Shown here in pieces: positions 23,244-34,354 of a DNA stretch of 64,000 nt. How positions within the stretch are numbered: position 1 is the stretch's first letter; each line of letters opens with the position of its first letter. Position numbers and translations under genes: made by a program. This DNA comes from Flaveria trinervia. Lineage: Eukaryota; Streptophyta; Magnoliopsida; Asterales; Asteraceae. The notes under the pieces were generated by a model, which was not told the origin of the DNA, made no database searches, and saw only the letters and a program-made list of their open reading frames with translations. The stretch is from the NCBI GenBank assembly GCA_025506515.1, contig CM046443.1, positions 91,270,349 through 91,334,348 of the forward strand. Reading direction: 5' to 3'.

Positions 23244-25193
23244 TGTAACACCCGGATATTTATTATTTTGACGTCGGTGACGAAAAAAAAGAAAATAAAG
23301 TCCAAAGTCGAGGGACCAAACTCGCCAACGAAAGAAAGTCGGGTGAGGGGAAGTATATAAGGGAGAGGGCAGCCCTTACCCTCTCCCCCACACTCACAAA
23401 TCAGCCAAAGAAAGGGGAGAAGAGAGAAAGAAGAGAAAAAGAGGAAAAGTGCCGGTTTGGGTTGGTTCGGGTCGCCAAATCGAAGCCCTTAACGTTGTGC
23501 TCGTTTGTGTGAGTTCTAGAACCCCTTTTTTACTTGTTTTCAAACGATTTTGGGGCTGGAAAACATCTGAAATCGGGATTTTGGGTGTGTGTATGTTGAC
23601 CCGTTTGTGTATGTGTATGTGTATGTATGATGCGTTTGTGGCTCGATTGTGAACTTGTGTGTGCTTGAATGGTGTCGTGGTATGCATCCCTAAGGTTTAG
23701 GATGGTCGATTTGGGCTTAAAATGGGTTTAGAGGAGTTTGGAGGCCGAAAACCCTCGGCTGCAGTCGGGATGAACTACATTCTGCATCAGTTAGGGCTAG
23801 GCGACCGACTGGAGGCCGAATGGAGGCCATACGGCCGATTAGGGTGCGATTGGGGTCCATTCGCACGATTGAAGGGCCAGTCACATGGGGGTCATGCTAC
23901 TGAAGGTCCAGTCGCATAAGTGCTCATCCGTATTAATCCCATTCGCATGAGGTCCATCCGCATTGTCCATTCGCACGAGTGGATGTTATTAGCCTAAATG
24001 TTCATCCGCTTGAGTTCAATCGCATGATGTTCAGTCGCATGGAGGCCATGCGACTGAAGGGTGTCCATACGCCCGAATAGGGCTGTTGTACTTGAGGAAT
24101 GTATAGATTGACTTCTGACTTTCAGGAGAAAGTGCAGATGTAAGTTTTGACGTAAAGGTCCCCATAAGAGCATGTAAGATGACGCTTGAGGCCTTAGAAA
24201 GCATGTTGGGTATGATAATGATAAACGTGTATGATATGTTCCTTAATATGATGTATGTTATCTTTCTTGTGGCCTTATGTGCCATGTTAATGAATGAATG
24301 AAGTATTATGTAACGTAAAGTGAAAGATAATGAAAGGGGAACATAAAGTAAGAATGCATGCATTATTGAATGATGAACGAACGGAAGAAAGGCTTGCAAG
24401 CACATATATGAGGTGAGCAACTCGATGGTTGCAAGAGACTCGGATAGCGTGCCATCGATGAGAATGGCAATGAGGTGAGCAACCCTGTTGTTGCAACAGA
24501 CTCGGATGGTATGCAATCCTTGAGATTGCTATGAGGTGAGCACCCCTATTGTTGCAACAGACTCGGACAGCGCGTTATCGTGAAGTTGCCATGAGGTGAG
24601 CCACCCTATGGTTACAAGAGACTCGCATAGCATGCTATCTTTAAAACTGGCAATTGGGGTGAGCAACTTTATGGTTGCAACAGACTCGGTTAGCGCGAAG
24701 TCGTTGGGATTGTTAATGAGGTGAGCGACCCTGTTGTCGCAACAGACTCGAAGGAACAAACGTATAAAGGAACAAAAGATTATGTATGAAAGAATGAAGT
24801 ATGAATGAACGTAAATGAATTATCGGAATAATGTACGTATGATGTATGATCGTGAACGAATGTAAAGTAAAGTATGTTTTGTAATAAAACTAGAACTCAC
24901 TCAGCAACGCTGACTTTTTATATGTTTTCCAGTTGGCAGGTAATGTTTGCTGAGGATGGCACACCGTGAAGCTACTCAGCTCTTTTGGGATGGCATTCTT
25001 TTGATCAATGTTTTTGCATTGTAATGCGAACAAGCCATTTTGTAATGAATGTTGTATTAACTTGCAAAAGCATTTACATGGAAATGAAAGATTGTTTTAG
25101 TTTTCCACTGCGATTTATGAAATACAAATGCAATTATACGTATTATGTTCAATGAGAACCCAGCTGTAAGCATCCCGGGAATGGGGCCTTACA
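23244..25193 (+). repeat. 3' LTR of element B
   Basis: The 1950-base LTR runs from TGTAACACCCGG to GGGGCCTTACA. It shares the TATA-like word (23354-23361), the minisatellite (about 23830-24065) and the 61-bp array (24411-24750) with the 5' LTR. Target duplication CCTGA follows at 25194-25198. Confidence 0.95.
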
Positions 25194-25259
25194 CCTGATT
25201 GAAGTTTCATGATGTAAGTGTTGATTAACATACCGTAAGAATGGTTAGGGGACTAACAA

Positions 25260-27560
25260 AATGGCTTAATAAGTTGCATCTTATCCAGTTGTCCTATACC
25301 TTTTTACATCATCTTCAATTAAACCACACCAATTAAACTCTTTCACATCTGTTTTGACAGTCATATTCTTCACAACTTGGCAGAAGCACTTTTCGTTTTT
25401 CTTGCTAAACACCATCGTGTAGTAGAAAAGAACCAAAAAATCTAACTTTAAAAAATAAGTCTTCATATCTGCCCTCAACTATATTGTCAACTATTTCAGA
25501 TGGTCCTACATTAAATCCCTCATAACGAGACCTCCATTTTTAGTAGTCCGCACTCAAACCCTTAGTATCATTGTTCATTATATCTTTACCCCCATTTGGA
25601 ATTCCTAGTAATTTGTGTATAGCATCCCTATCTACTTTCACATTTCCTTTACTTGTTTTAATTACCAATCGTTTTGGTTCCAACATGTCAACAACATAAT
25701 GCCCTAGTTTTGACAGGGTTCCATCTACCTTGAACTTCAACAATCTACCAAATCCCATGCTTATAACTACCTCTTTTTGGGCTTTATTTAATTTCGATAT
25801 AGTCGTGAAAAATTGTTTTGGGGAAGAACGTGTACGTATCCCAAACCATTTGCGTTGGACGTTAACCCTCTTCTTCATCTCCGTCTTTATCTTTTCCTCA
25901 GAAACTCCTTCACATTTAACAATATAATAAACCATTAACGACAATTTTCTTAATTCAATTACAATAACAAGTTTCAATATATAGTAAATCCTTCATATTA
26001 CCCTTCCTAATTTTAGATTTGTTCACGGTTTTTTCCCTTCCAATATATCCTTATCATCTTTGTGCATTTTATCCTTGTCATCAATAGGCTTAGATTGTTT
26101 TTCTATTTCCATTTCATAAATTTTTATTAAATTGTTTCATATTTATGATATTATAAAACTAATATACACAATAATAGAGATAACACTTACTCAACCATCT
26201 TTTTTCTTGAAAATCATTTTCTTTCTTACAACTTTTTCATCTTTGGTTTTCATATCACCTGTACATTTAATTTCAAATATTGAATTTTGACATATACGTA
26301 ACATAAATAAACTATAAACATATGAATGATTATATATAAATTTATTCTAGAATCTATAAAATGGTTTTTTACCTTATTCTATTTTATCCATATCTTTAAC
26401 CGAACATATCTCTTCATCTTCATTTCTGATTTCATCTCCCGTCTCACTTAACACACCCCCATCCTTAACTACTTCTTAAATCGATAATTATTAACATTCA
26501 TTTACTATAAACTTAAGTCACATTATAATATAATTCAAGACTAATTTGTTTAATATGAAAAATACATAATGTGTAATGGATCTATACTGTGATTATTAAT
26601 TGTTTCACATATGTGCTACACAGTTTTATAGTTGGTGCATATATGTACATTAAGTTTTCCAACAAACACACAACTATGTGTTCAATATAAATTAAGTTTA
26701 GCAGGTTTTTAATATACATGAATCTTATAAATGTAATATTTAAATTGGTAATAAAACACTTACTCAATCTTCGTTTCTTCGTTATAATCTCCTCGTTCAT
26801 TCCGGCATTATCATTCCCTTCATCTGTTATACTAGCTGCAAAATCTTGTGTCAATTAAATTAACAACTAACAATATCATGAAGACATTCTTACATTTATA
26901 TCAACTTTCATTTAACATTAACAACGTATCATGAAAAGGTAAATAAATCAGTAACCACCAACCAAGTCATCACCTTCTCCATACATTTCACTGTTTCTTT
27001 AGTAACATTATCATCAACGATGTTTGTCATATTTTTTCCATCATTACACATTGCATAGAAATATTAAACATAACTTTTAAAAAATTTCAAATACGGAACA
27101 TATTTAATATAACTATAAGTTTACATACCTTGATTCCTTTTGTGGTTTTCATTTATCATTCGAAAGCTCCCCTTCACTTCACTTATTATCTTCATATTTC
27201 TCTTAAAGTTTTGCGACATTTAACCACTGCCAAATATTCAAATAAAATTATAATATCTAATTTCAATTCCTATTTTCAATGTTCACTTAACATACTTTCA
27301 AATTATATATTAGATTTAATCATGAATAATGTCATGATACATATATGAACTTTTTTATTTTAACACAACAAAAACAATCAACACATAATGATTCCTTCAA
27401 TTTTATTTTTAATAAATTTACATTCCTAACTAATTAAATTGCATACCTTTCAAATTAGATGACGGTTCATCGGTGTCGTCAATTTCTATGGGTTCATCAA
27501 CAGTGTTGGTGAACTTACTAAAACTTGATCGTTTTGCAATTCTTTCACTTTTCATTCTAC
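25260..27560 (-). pseudogene. Ulp1-like protease gene, 5' half (N-terminal domain and small charged exons)
   Basis: The main exon (about 25935-25281, minus) encodes KWFGIRTRSSPKQFFTTISK, KAQKEVVISMGFGRLLKFKV, KLGHYVVDMLEPKR and HKLLGIPNGGKD, a domain I recall preceding the C48 domain in plant Ulp1-family proteins. After a stop near 25541 and a frameshift it continues as WRSRYEGFNVGPSEIV and FLKLDFLVLFYYTMVFSKKN...EFNWCGLIEDDVKRY. Upstream are short exon-like charged blocks with splice-like borders at about 26030-26120, 26192-26264, 26392-26480, 26766-26835, 26960-27040, 27130-27230 and 27447-27558 (MKSERIAKRSSFSKFTNTVD, EPIEIDDTDEPSSNLK). Strand and order match the 3' half at 12049-15254, so element B split one gene. 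The stops suggest it was already decaying or decayed since. Confidence 0.72.
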
Positions 27561-28660
27561 CTGCAAACACAAATATTATTGTTAAATATTACTACATTTC
27601 ACCATATTACTCAAAACAAAATTCTAATATCCCACATACATGTTGACATGGTGATTTTAGTAAAATTATACAATGTTCCAATTCCTACACAACCAATTTC
27701 AAATGTCAAACGAAAGTGTTATATTAAAAAATAACTACATTCACAATAATCAAACTAATGTGAAGAAAAAATCCTTCATAGCTTCACGGTTTTGTTTGAT
27801 TGAGTCAAAGATACATATACATATCAAACTCATCAACTTTACCCTTCTCATAAAAGTTGAAACATACATACATGAATCAATACTTTTTAATTAACCATCT
27901 ACATTTCAACACCATTACTCAAGTAAATTATCAACATCATCCATTTACTAATAAGTTTTACCATACCAAACCACTAAAACACTCATTTGTTTTTGGTACA
28001 TATATGAACTAAATTCCATTTTCATGTCTGATAATTACATACTATTAGCCGGCCGCCCCTTAAACCTAATTTTCCCTTTACAAATGGCCTGAATTTTGCA
28101 CAAACCAATTCCAAACTGAAATCTCACAAGCACCCAAACATACATTAAACCTAATCGTTTCATTTTAGCTATTTTTGCGACCTCTTCAAACATTAAACCT
28201 AAATCTAATAGTTATACAATGTCAAGAACGCTACTGAAATCTCTTAAGAGTGCTCAATTTCGTATCGAATTTTATGTATTTCAAGAACCTATCTCATCAC
28301 AAAACACATATCACAAAGTGAAGATTACGCACCTTCAATGCCGGTTACCGAATTGGGGGTTCGTCTTCCTGTCAATACCTTCGAATTTCAGAGAAACTAC
28401 CATTTTTTGAATCCTAAAACAAGTTAAACCTAATCAAGATTAACCTTCCGAAGATATAAAATCGGAACCCATGAATCTCGCATTTTTTTTCTGAATTCAA
28501 AACCAATTTCAGTTTCAATTGAAATACAAAATATCGAAAATACCCTTTTCTAATTAAATCACATGTTTTTTTTAAATTTTTTTCAGTTTTAGTCTCACAA
28601 AAAAACATAACCATTGATCTAAGTAATCAATAGTCAAAATTTGGTTTACATGATTTTCAA
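27561..28660. other. AT-rich DNA upstream of the Ulp1-like gene
   Basis: It may contain the promoter and first exon of the Ulp1-like gene. Repeated words (AAACCTAAT, ATTAAACC) near 28060-28440 hint at a 5' untranslated region, but no convincing coding segment was found. One GTACATATATGAAC motif lies near 27996. Confidence 0.4.
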
Positions 28661-28689
28661 ATTAATGCTTGTTTGCATTGAATCCTCCC

Positions 28690-28880
28690 CTGTATATATA
28701 TATGTGTGTGTGTATATATATATATACACACACATATATATACATTATATATATACATATATATATATATACGTATACATATATATACATATATATATAC
28801 ATATACATATATATACGTATATATATATACGTATATATATGTATATATATATATATATACGTATATATATATATATAATG
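28690..28880. repeat. TA/TACA compound microsatellite
   Basis: About 190 bases of alternating TATATA, TGTGTG, CACACA and TATACA/TATACG units. All open frames over it translate as tyrosine/isoleucine repeats on both strands and are not genes. Confidence 0.95.
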
Positions 28881-30058
28881 ATGACAACAACAATAAATAA
28901 ATAATGTTAATATCAATTATAATATATAAATTATAATATATTAATCTAGTTATAATTTTACAAATTCGAATTCGAGCGCGTCTAGCTAATGGTGTCAACG
29001 ATGCAATCATGAGGTATTGATTACATGAAACAATAATGAATATACGAATGATAAAGAGCTGCTAGTTAATTAACAGAGCTCACAAATTTCATTTAGTTTC
29101 TTTCATTTAATTTTATTTTAAGGAAGCATTATGGTTTTCTATAAGATTGGGGCTTACGCGTTTTTGGTCGTTGTTGGTGTTGTGATGGTGATGGTGACGG
29201 TTTGCGGTGGTGGTGGACAGATTAGGGCGTAGGTGTGCATGGAGGGGTGGGATTTGATTTTTGTGGTGGTTGCTGTTGTGGTGGTTGATTAGTGGTGTCG
29301 CGATGATGGATGGACAGTGTTGCGGTGATCGATAGATGGTGTTGTGGTGGTTGACGGTTGTTGTAGTGGTGGTGATAGTGTGGCAGCGGTGGTGGTGATA
29401 GTGGTGTTGTTGATGGTTGGTGTTGTAAGAGAGTAGAACTAAAGAAGAAAGGGATGGGTCAAGGGTGTATATAATATAAATATAAATGTTTATTCTAATA
29501 TCTAGTTTTTAATATTAAATGAGAGATATTTTAGTAATTTGACAATCAATTAACAGAAAAATGTTAACGCCATTAGTTAAAATGACGAAAACATAAACGA
29601 TTTTCAAAATTGAGGCCAGTTTTGGAGACAAATTAAAGTTTGATACTCGAATGGGGACAATTTGCAAAACTTAGGAACCAAAACCGAGATTAACTTTAAA
29701 ATATACTATCTTAATTTTGTATTTGTTTATGAGAGTGTAAAAAGGTAATCTAACATCAACTTAACAGATCTTTTTAACGGCCGTGTGATCTAGTGACGAA
29801 AGGTGTTATGTTATTTTAAACGTTAAGACTAAACCTGTAATTTTTAGATGCAAGAGATGAAAGGTAAAATTTGAGAAAATCTCAGGGACGATCCATGTAA
29901 TTTACTCTAAAAAATCATATTTATATATTTCTAAAGAAAATTTTCAATTTGGTAAGAATATAAATAAAATCTTTAGCATTTAATATAATTATTAAATGGT
30001 TATCTTTTTATGCCATTAATAACATGATATAATATTATATTTTACATATTAGTATAAA
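28881..30058. other. Intergenic region with a GGT-rich tract
   Basis: Positions about 29160-29430 are a degenerate GGTGGT/GTTGTGGTG tract on the plus strand. The rest is AT-rich. Phrases such as CTCAGGGACGATCCATGTAA (near 29880) look repetitive to me, but no element ends or duplications could be fixed. No gene seen. Confidence 0.55.
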
Positions 30059-30095
30059 CTAGTATTGAGCCTCCCGCGTTGCGGCGGGCGTAAAA
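30059..30095 (-). mobile_element. Candidate Helitron 3' terminus
   Basis: On the minus strand a GC-rich hairpin (CCCGC, 6-base loop, GCGGG) is followed by ten bases and then CTAG at 30062-30059, with T as the next base outside. This matches the known Helitron end: a hairpin about 10-12 bases before CTRR, inserted between A and T. The opposite (TC) end was not located, so element length is unknown and only the terminus is called. Confidence 0.55.
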
Positions 30096-30911
30096 CCATG
30101 CCAAATAGCACCAATTTCGCACAATTATAGGTGACCACTAACACCGAAAAAACTCGTATTTAAAAAGAAAAAAAGGAATAAAAACACAAAAAATAAAACC
30201 AAATGAAAAGTAAACGTAAACACGTAGAACCCCTCATGTGAAACGTAAAATATTAAAAATAATAACTAAGTCACTCTAAGACTTGCGCATTGTCAAGGGG
30301 CCATTTAAACAGGAAAAATTTAATAAAAGCATTGAACTACACGCGCACGTTGTGACGTGTTAACTCGTAAAATTTAAATCAAACGTAAAGTGGAAAATCT
30401 GTAAAAGATGAAATGTTTAGGAAACTAAAGTGAAAGATGAAAACATGTAAGGGTGAAGTTGTAAAAATATTGGAATAAAACTTAAAAGTAAGAAAATTAT
30501 AAAAGAAAAAATAAAAGTGAGTAGAACCTACTTATGCTTATGTACAACTAATAATGCACAAATAAGTTGATAATTAGTTCAAATTAACCACTCCTCAACT
30601 AACCTTAAACCAACTCTAAATTCCTAAAATGTATCATGTGCTCATCTTTCAACCTTTTATAATTATTATATATTTAAAATTAATGTCTCATTAAATTAAA
30701 AGTACAATTAATAAATTAAAAGAATTATAATAGAATAAAACTAAAAATTACAACTAGGAAATAGAAAAATCAAAAAACATTACAATTTAAGAAAAAAATA
30801 ACCAAAATGGTGTAAATAATATAGTGGGGTTTTATGTGTATTGATATGCTTAAATTACACACGTCTTTCAAAAATTTATTATTATTTTTTGGTTTCAATG
30901 GCTATATAGCC

Positions 30912-30934
30912 ATTCGAAGTGAGCCACTTCGAAT
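30912..30934. repeat. 10-bp perfect inverted repeat with 3-base loop
   Basis: ATTCGAAGTG, AGC, CACTTCGAAT starts a more GC-rich stretch (about 30905-31130) within AT-rich DNA. No gene or element could be assigned to the island. Confidence 0.7.
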
Positions 30935-31200
30935 TTACCGGCACAAACTTTAGGTTGGGGGCGGGTTCGGTAACTCGTAAGTTTCATTTTTCATTGGAGC
31001 CGCAAGGGTGTGGGGCGTGTTCCCGTCGACTTCGCCTTAGTGCCAGGGGAAACTTACCCAACTCCATTCACTCTAAACACTATCGGTTTCGAACACCCTT
31101 GCTACTAGTATCGTTTCAAACACCATTCTAGTATATCGGTCATATTAGATCTTAGCTTACTATTTAAAGATATATATTTTGATGATATTATATATATGTA

Positions 31201-31604
31201 GTGGGCAGTTACTATACAAAATGTTTTTTAGTGCAAAGCGGACGAATTTTTGGGATGGAATTATCACGCAAGAACAATAATAATCACGCAAGAATAATAA
31301 TAATCATGCAAGAACAATAATAATCACACAAGAACAAAGTGATAATTACACAAGACGAATTGCACTCGCATGGAATTATTACGCAAAGATGAAATTATCA
31401 CGCAAAGATTGAATTATCACTCAAAGTTGGAATTATCACGCAAGATCATGAATACCTTCTTGCGTGATAATTCCACCTTTGTGTGATAATTACATCTCTG
31501 CGTGATTAATTATTACATTTGCGTTATAATTCCACACGTAAGTTTGTAACTTGTATTATAACTTTGTATGCTTCGCACAAAACACTTTGTACGGTAACTT
31601 TCTC
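31201..31604. mobile_element. 404-bp foldback MITE with 10-bp target duplication
   Basis: Imperfect terminal inverted repeats of about 35 bases: left GTGGGCAGTTAC...GTGCAAAGC, right (reverse complement) GAGAAAGTTACCGTACAAAG...GTGCGAAGC. They are flanked by identical TATATATGTA at 31191-31200 and 31605-31614. The inside is tandem ATAATCACGCAAGAACA-type repeats in one orientation and their complement (TTGCGTGATAATTCCA) in the other, so the element can fold back on itself. The duplication length fits a Mutator-like (8-10 bp) or hAT-like (8 bp) element. Because the flank is TA-rich, part of the match could be chance. Confidence 0.75.
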
Positions 31605-31614
31605 TATATATGTA

Positions 31615-32464
31615 AGCAACGAATTATGAAATTATTGTTAAAATTTATATGAGCATTTGATTTATATATATATAAATTAGATATTTCAACATTTTACGAT
31701 GATGGTGATATGTATATAATCTATCGTATTTTAGATTTATTATAATTGTTAACACATAGAATTACATAAAAATAAGAATGGAAGCAAAGAACTTTACTTG
31801 GAAAACCCAACATGTGTTATGTTATATGTAACAAGCAAATGGGTATAACGATAGCCACAGGCATGTCGGGTACCCGACAAATAATTAGCGAACAAATCCG
31901 GAAGGACGTTGGGTTGTGTCACATCCCGGCGGAAGTGTGAAACGCTTTGGATGTGACTAGCTTGATCCGAGTGCATTAATTGAAAAATTAAATAATAAAC
32001 ACAATAAAACATAACATGACATATCACATAATATTAGATCATCAAAGGTTAGGATTACATCATATCATTAGTAGACAAAATTTAATATATTACAAAACAT
32101 GTTATCTAACTGCTACATCTTCAGAGACGATGGAAATGAGTGTCCACCAATACATTGAGATCGTAAAGATTAACAGTTAGGTTCACACAAACTTTCCCCA
32201 TGATTTCTCCCTAGACGTTATACACATCAAAAGAGAACATAATGTTGTTAGAATGATGATTTTCTGAAAATTCATACTCAAAATAATCAACAAAAAGTTT
32301 GTGAGATCATAGGTTTAATTTGTGAACAAAATACATATACTAATGCAACATAAATAATATAACAATCAAACCTACTTATAAACGGGTGATTCATAACTAT
32401 CATGAATGTCAATCAGATAATATAGCATCACAACACTCACCCTGTTGATGCAAGAAAAAATTTT
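31615..32464. other. Unassigned AT-rich region
   Basis: It contains TGTCACATCCCGGCGG at 31917, resembling an LTR start, and an inverted repeat GTCACATCC/GGATGTGAC (31918-31926, 31949-31957). No matching LTR end, primer site or coding motif was found. It may be an old LTR fragment. Confidence 0.35.
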
Positions 32465-34354
32465 TAAGTAGCGCTACCTATATTATCTAACGCTTACTCA
32501 TTCGAATTAATGGTTGTAACATAAATGACAGTATATCTTAAAAAAAATTCTTATATCTTTGTACTAGTCTCAAAACAATATGTTTTTTCCTTCAAAAACT
32601 TATAAATTCAAAATGGGGCTAAGAGTCTCATCGTTTACTCCGGTAGATTCCCTTTAAAAATATCTACCAAACAATTAATATTTCGTTAAAATTTTCATCA
32701 TCTCAGATTATAAAAATCAACACAGAAGTTATATTCATTTATATGTCACGAAATATTTGCAGCAAATACATACAAAAATATAATAAAACATGCCAAAATT
32801 TCATATATTAACTATTTACAGTTTATTTTCTAGAATTTTAATTATGTTTGCATAAAGTAGAAAAAATACTTACGGGTCTCTAAAATTCACAAAAAATATT
32901 AAATTTTACATAACAAAATTTATACTGCTTCATAATTTCCTAAAGTGCTAAATCATAACATAACTCTTTTAATGAATTTTATTATTCTATTATTATTTGA
33001 TAAAAATAGTAGAATATATCCAAAAATTCTAAATTTTATACAAAATGTTCTAATATAATTATTATACTTTGTATAAATTTTCATGATTTATCTTATAGTT
33101 TAAATATTTTTTTATGATTTTTGATTTATAGATTCTTTAAAATTTTGTAACTTAAGCATAACTACAAATTAGGTCATGAAATTAATTTTAAAGGTCTTAT
33201 AAAACATATGAATTATCATATAATTTTTTCAACTCTTTACCAGATTTGGTTCTTCCAGTTAATAATTTTCTTTTAAAAAATTAAATAAATTATATAAATT
33301 ATTTTAACCATCGCAATTACACTAATTTTTGCAGATTGTTATTTCTTAATATTCCTAACAAGTTCTCAGTCTTTATTCCCACAATCACAATTATTTAAGT
33401 AACAAATCAAATTTATCAAGATTACACATAGTTTCAACCCTTATTTGTAATCTTTTTGTTTAATTCCATAGTTCATCATATTTTTCAGATTTTGAAACCT
33501 TTCTTACTGATTTTGAATAAAGATGAAGTGTTTTGTAAAATTTAGTAAAGAACCTTCATGTTAAAATCAAAAGGGTTGGGTATATGTGTTGTTTAAACAC
33601 ATATATGTCTCGTAAACTTAGTTAGTTAGTGATTTGGACTTGGAACCTTCATGTAACACCCCGAATTTCTATTTAAACGGAAGGAAAAGAAAAGTAAATA
33701 GAAAGAATAGAAATTGTGCACAAATGGAGGGGGATAAAGTGTATAAAGTACAAAACCTTGTTATTTTAAGGATTTGAGGGGCATGGTCGCCCATATCAAA
33801 GCAGAAAGCTGTTTTTGCTCTCGGAGGAAGAAAGAAGAGAAAGAGAAAGAGCGCCCCGGTTCTAGAGAGAGAAAGAGGAAGAAGCAGCTTCGAAGGTAAG
33901 TCTTCTCTTATATGAGCTTGGTTTTAGCTGGGTTTCGAGTTCTTGACCGAAGTTCTTGGTGTTTAGTGTTGTTTTTGGGATTCAAGAGCTGAATCGAAGG
34001 TGGGTCTTGAACTGGAAGAGTGTTGCTCAAAGGCTGCTCAAGGTGAGTTTCTAGAACCCCTATTTTACTGATTTTCAGCTTGTTTGGGGCTAATATGCAT
34101 ACTAAGTAAACATTTTGAAAGAAACCGTGGGTTTACAGCCTTATGTTTGAAGTGATGTATGTATGTATGTATGTATGTTATAGTGATGATTATGGGTTAG
34201 TGACGATGAATAGCATGCTTAGATGTCCATAATAGGTTAGATCTGTGTTTAGGTATGATTAGAATGATAATCGAGTGATGTTGATAACATAGAAAATATT
34301 TCAGAATGTTCTGATGAACCTGAATAGTGGTCCATGCGCCCAACATGAGTGGCC
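32465..34354 (+). repeat. Duplicated block X, copy 1 (flank of element F plus start of its LTR)
   Basis: It starts TAAGTAGCGCTACC and ends at GAGTGGCC just before LTR C. It is repeated at 46791-48675 with only scattered single-base differences (long stretches identical). Positions 32465-33651 are AT-rich DNA outside F with no coding sign; 33652-34354 is the first 703 bases of the F LTR. Confidence 0.93.
33742..33750 (+). promoter_or_regulatory. Candidate TATA box in the F LTR
   Basis: TATAAAGTA lies 90 bases into the LTR, downstream of a purine-rich stretch. The same word is in the duplicated copy at 48066-48074. Strength and use are unknown. Confidence 0.4.

Larger units (their letters stand above)
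16253..25193 (+). mobile_element. Full-length Ty3/gypsy element B inside the Ulp1-like gene
   Basis: The 8941-base element has both LTRs (16253-18244, 23244-25193), a primer-binding site, leader, gag with zinc knuckles, protease, RT, RNase H, integrase, chromodomain-like tail and polypurine tract. It is flanked by perfect target duplications CCTGA (16248-16252 and 25194-25198). It belongs to the same family as A and the solo LTR at 3106. The structure is complete, but at least seven in-frame stops and several frameshifts make it non-autonomous. It separates the two halves of a minus-strand Ulp1-like gene. Confidence 0.97.

Noticed and set aside
28641..29010. Several overlapping open frames of 60-117 codons on both strands
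   Set aside because: They are translations of the TA/CA microsatellite into Tyr-Ile repeats; no protein family looks like this.
30919..31131. 70-codon frame in a GC-richer island
   Set aside because: Composition differs from the surroundings but there is no motif, no splice signal and no homologous copy in the window.
31794..32027. Minus-strand 77-codon frame next to TGTCACATCC
   Set aside because: No recognisable motif and no start context; the LTR-like word could not be paired with an LTR end or target duplication.
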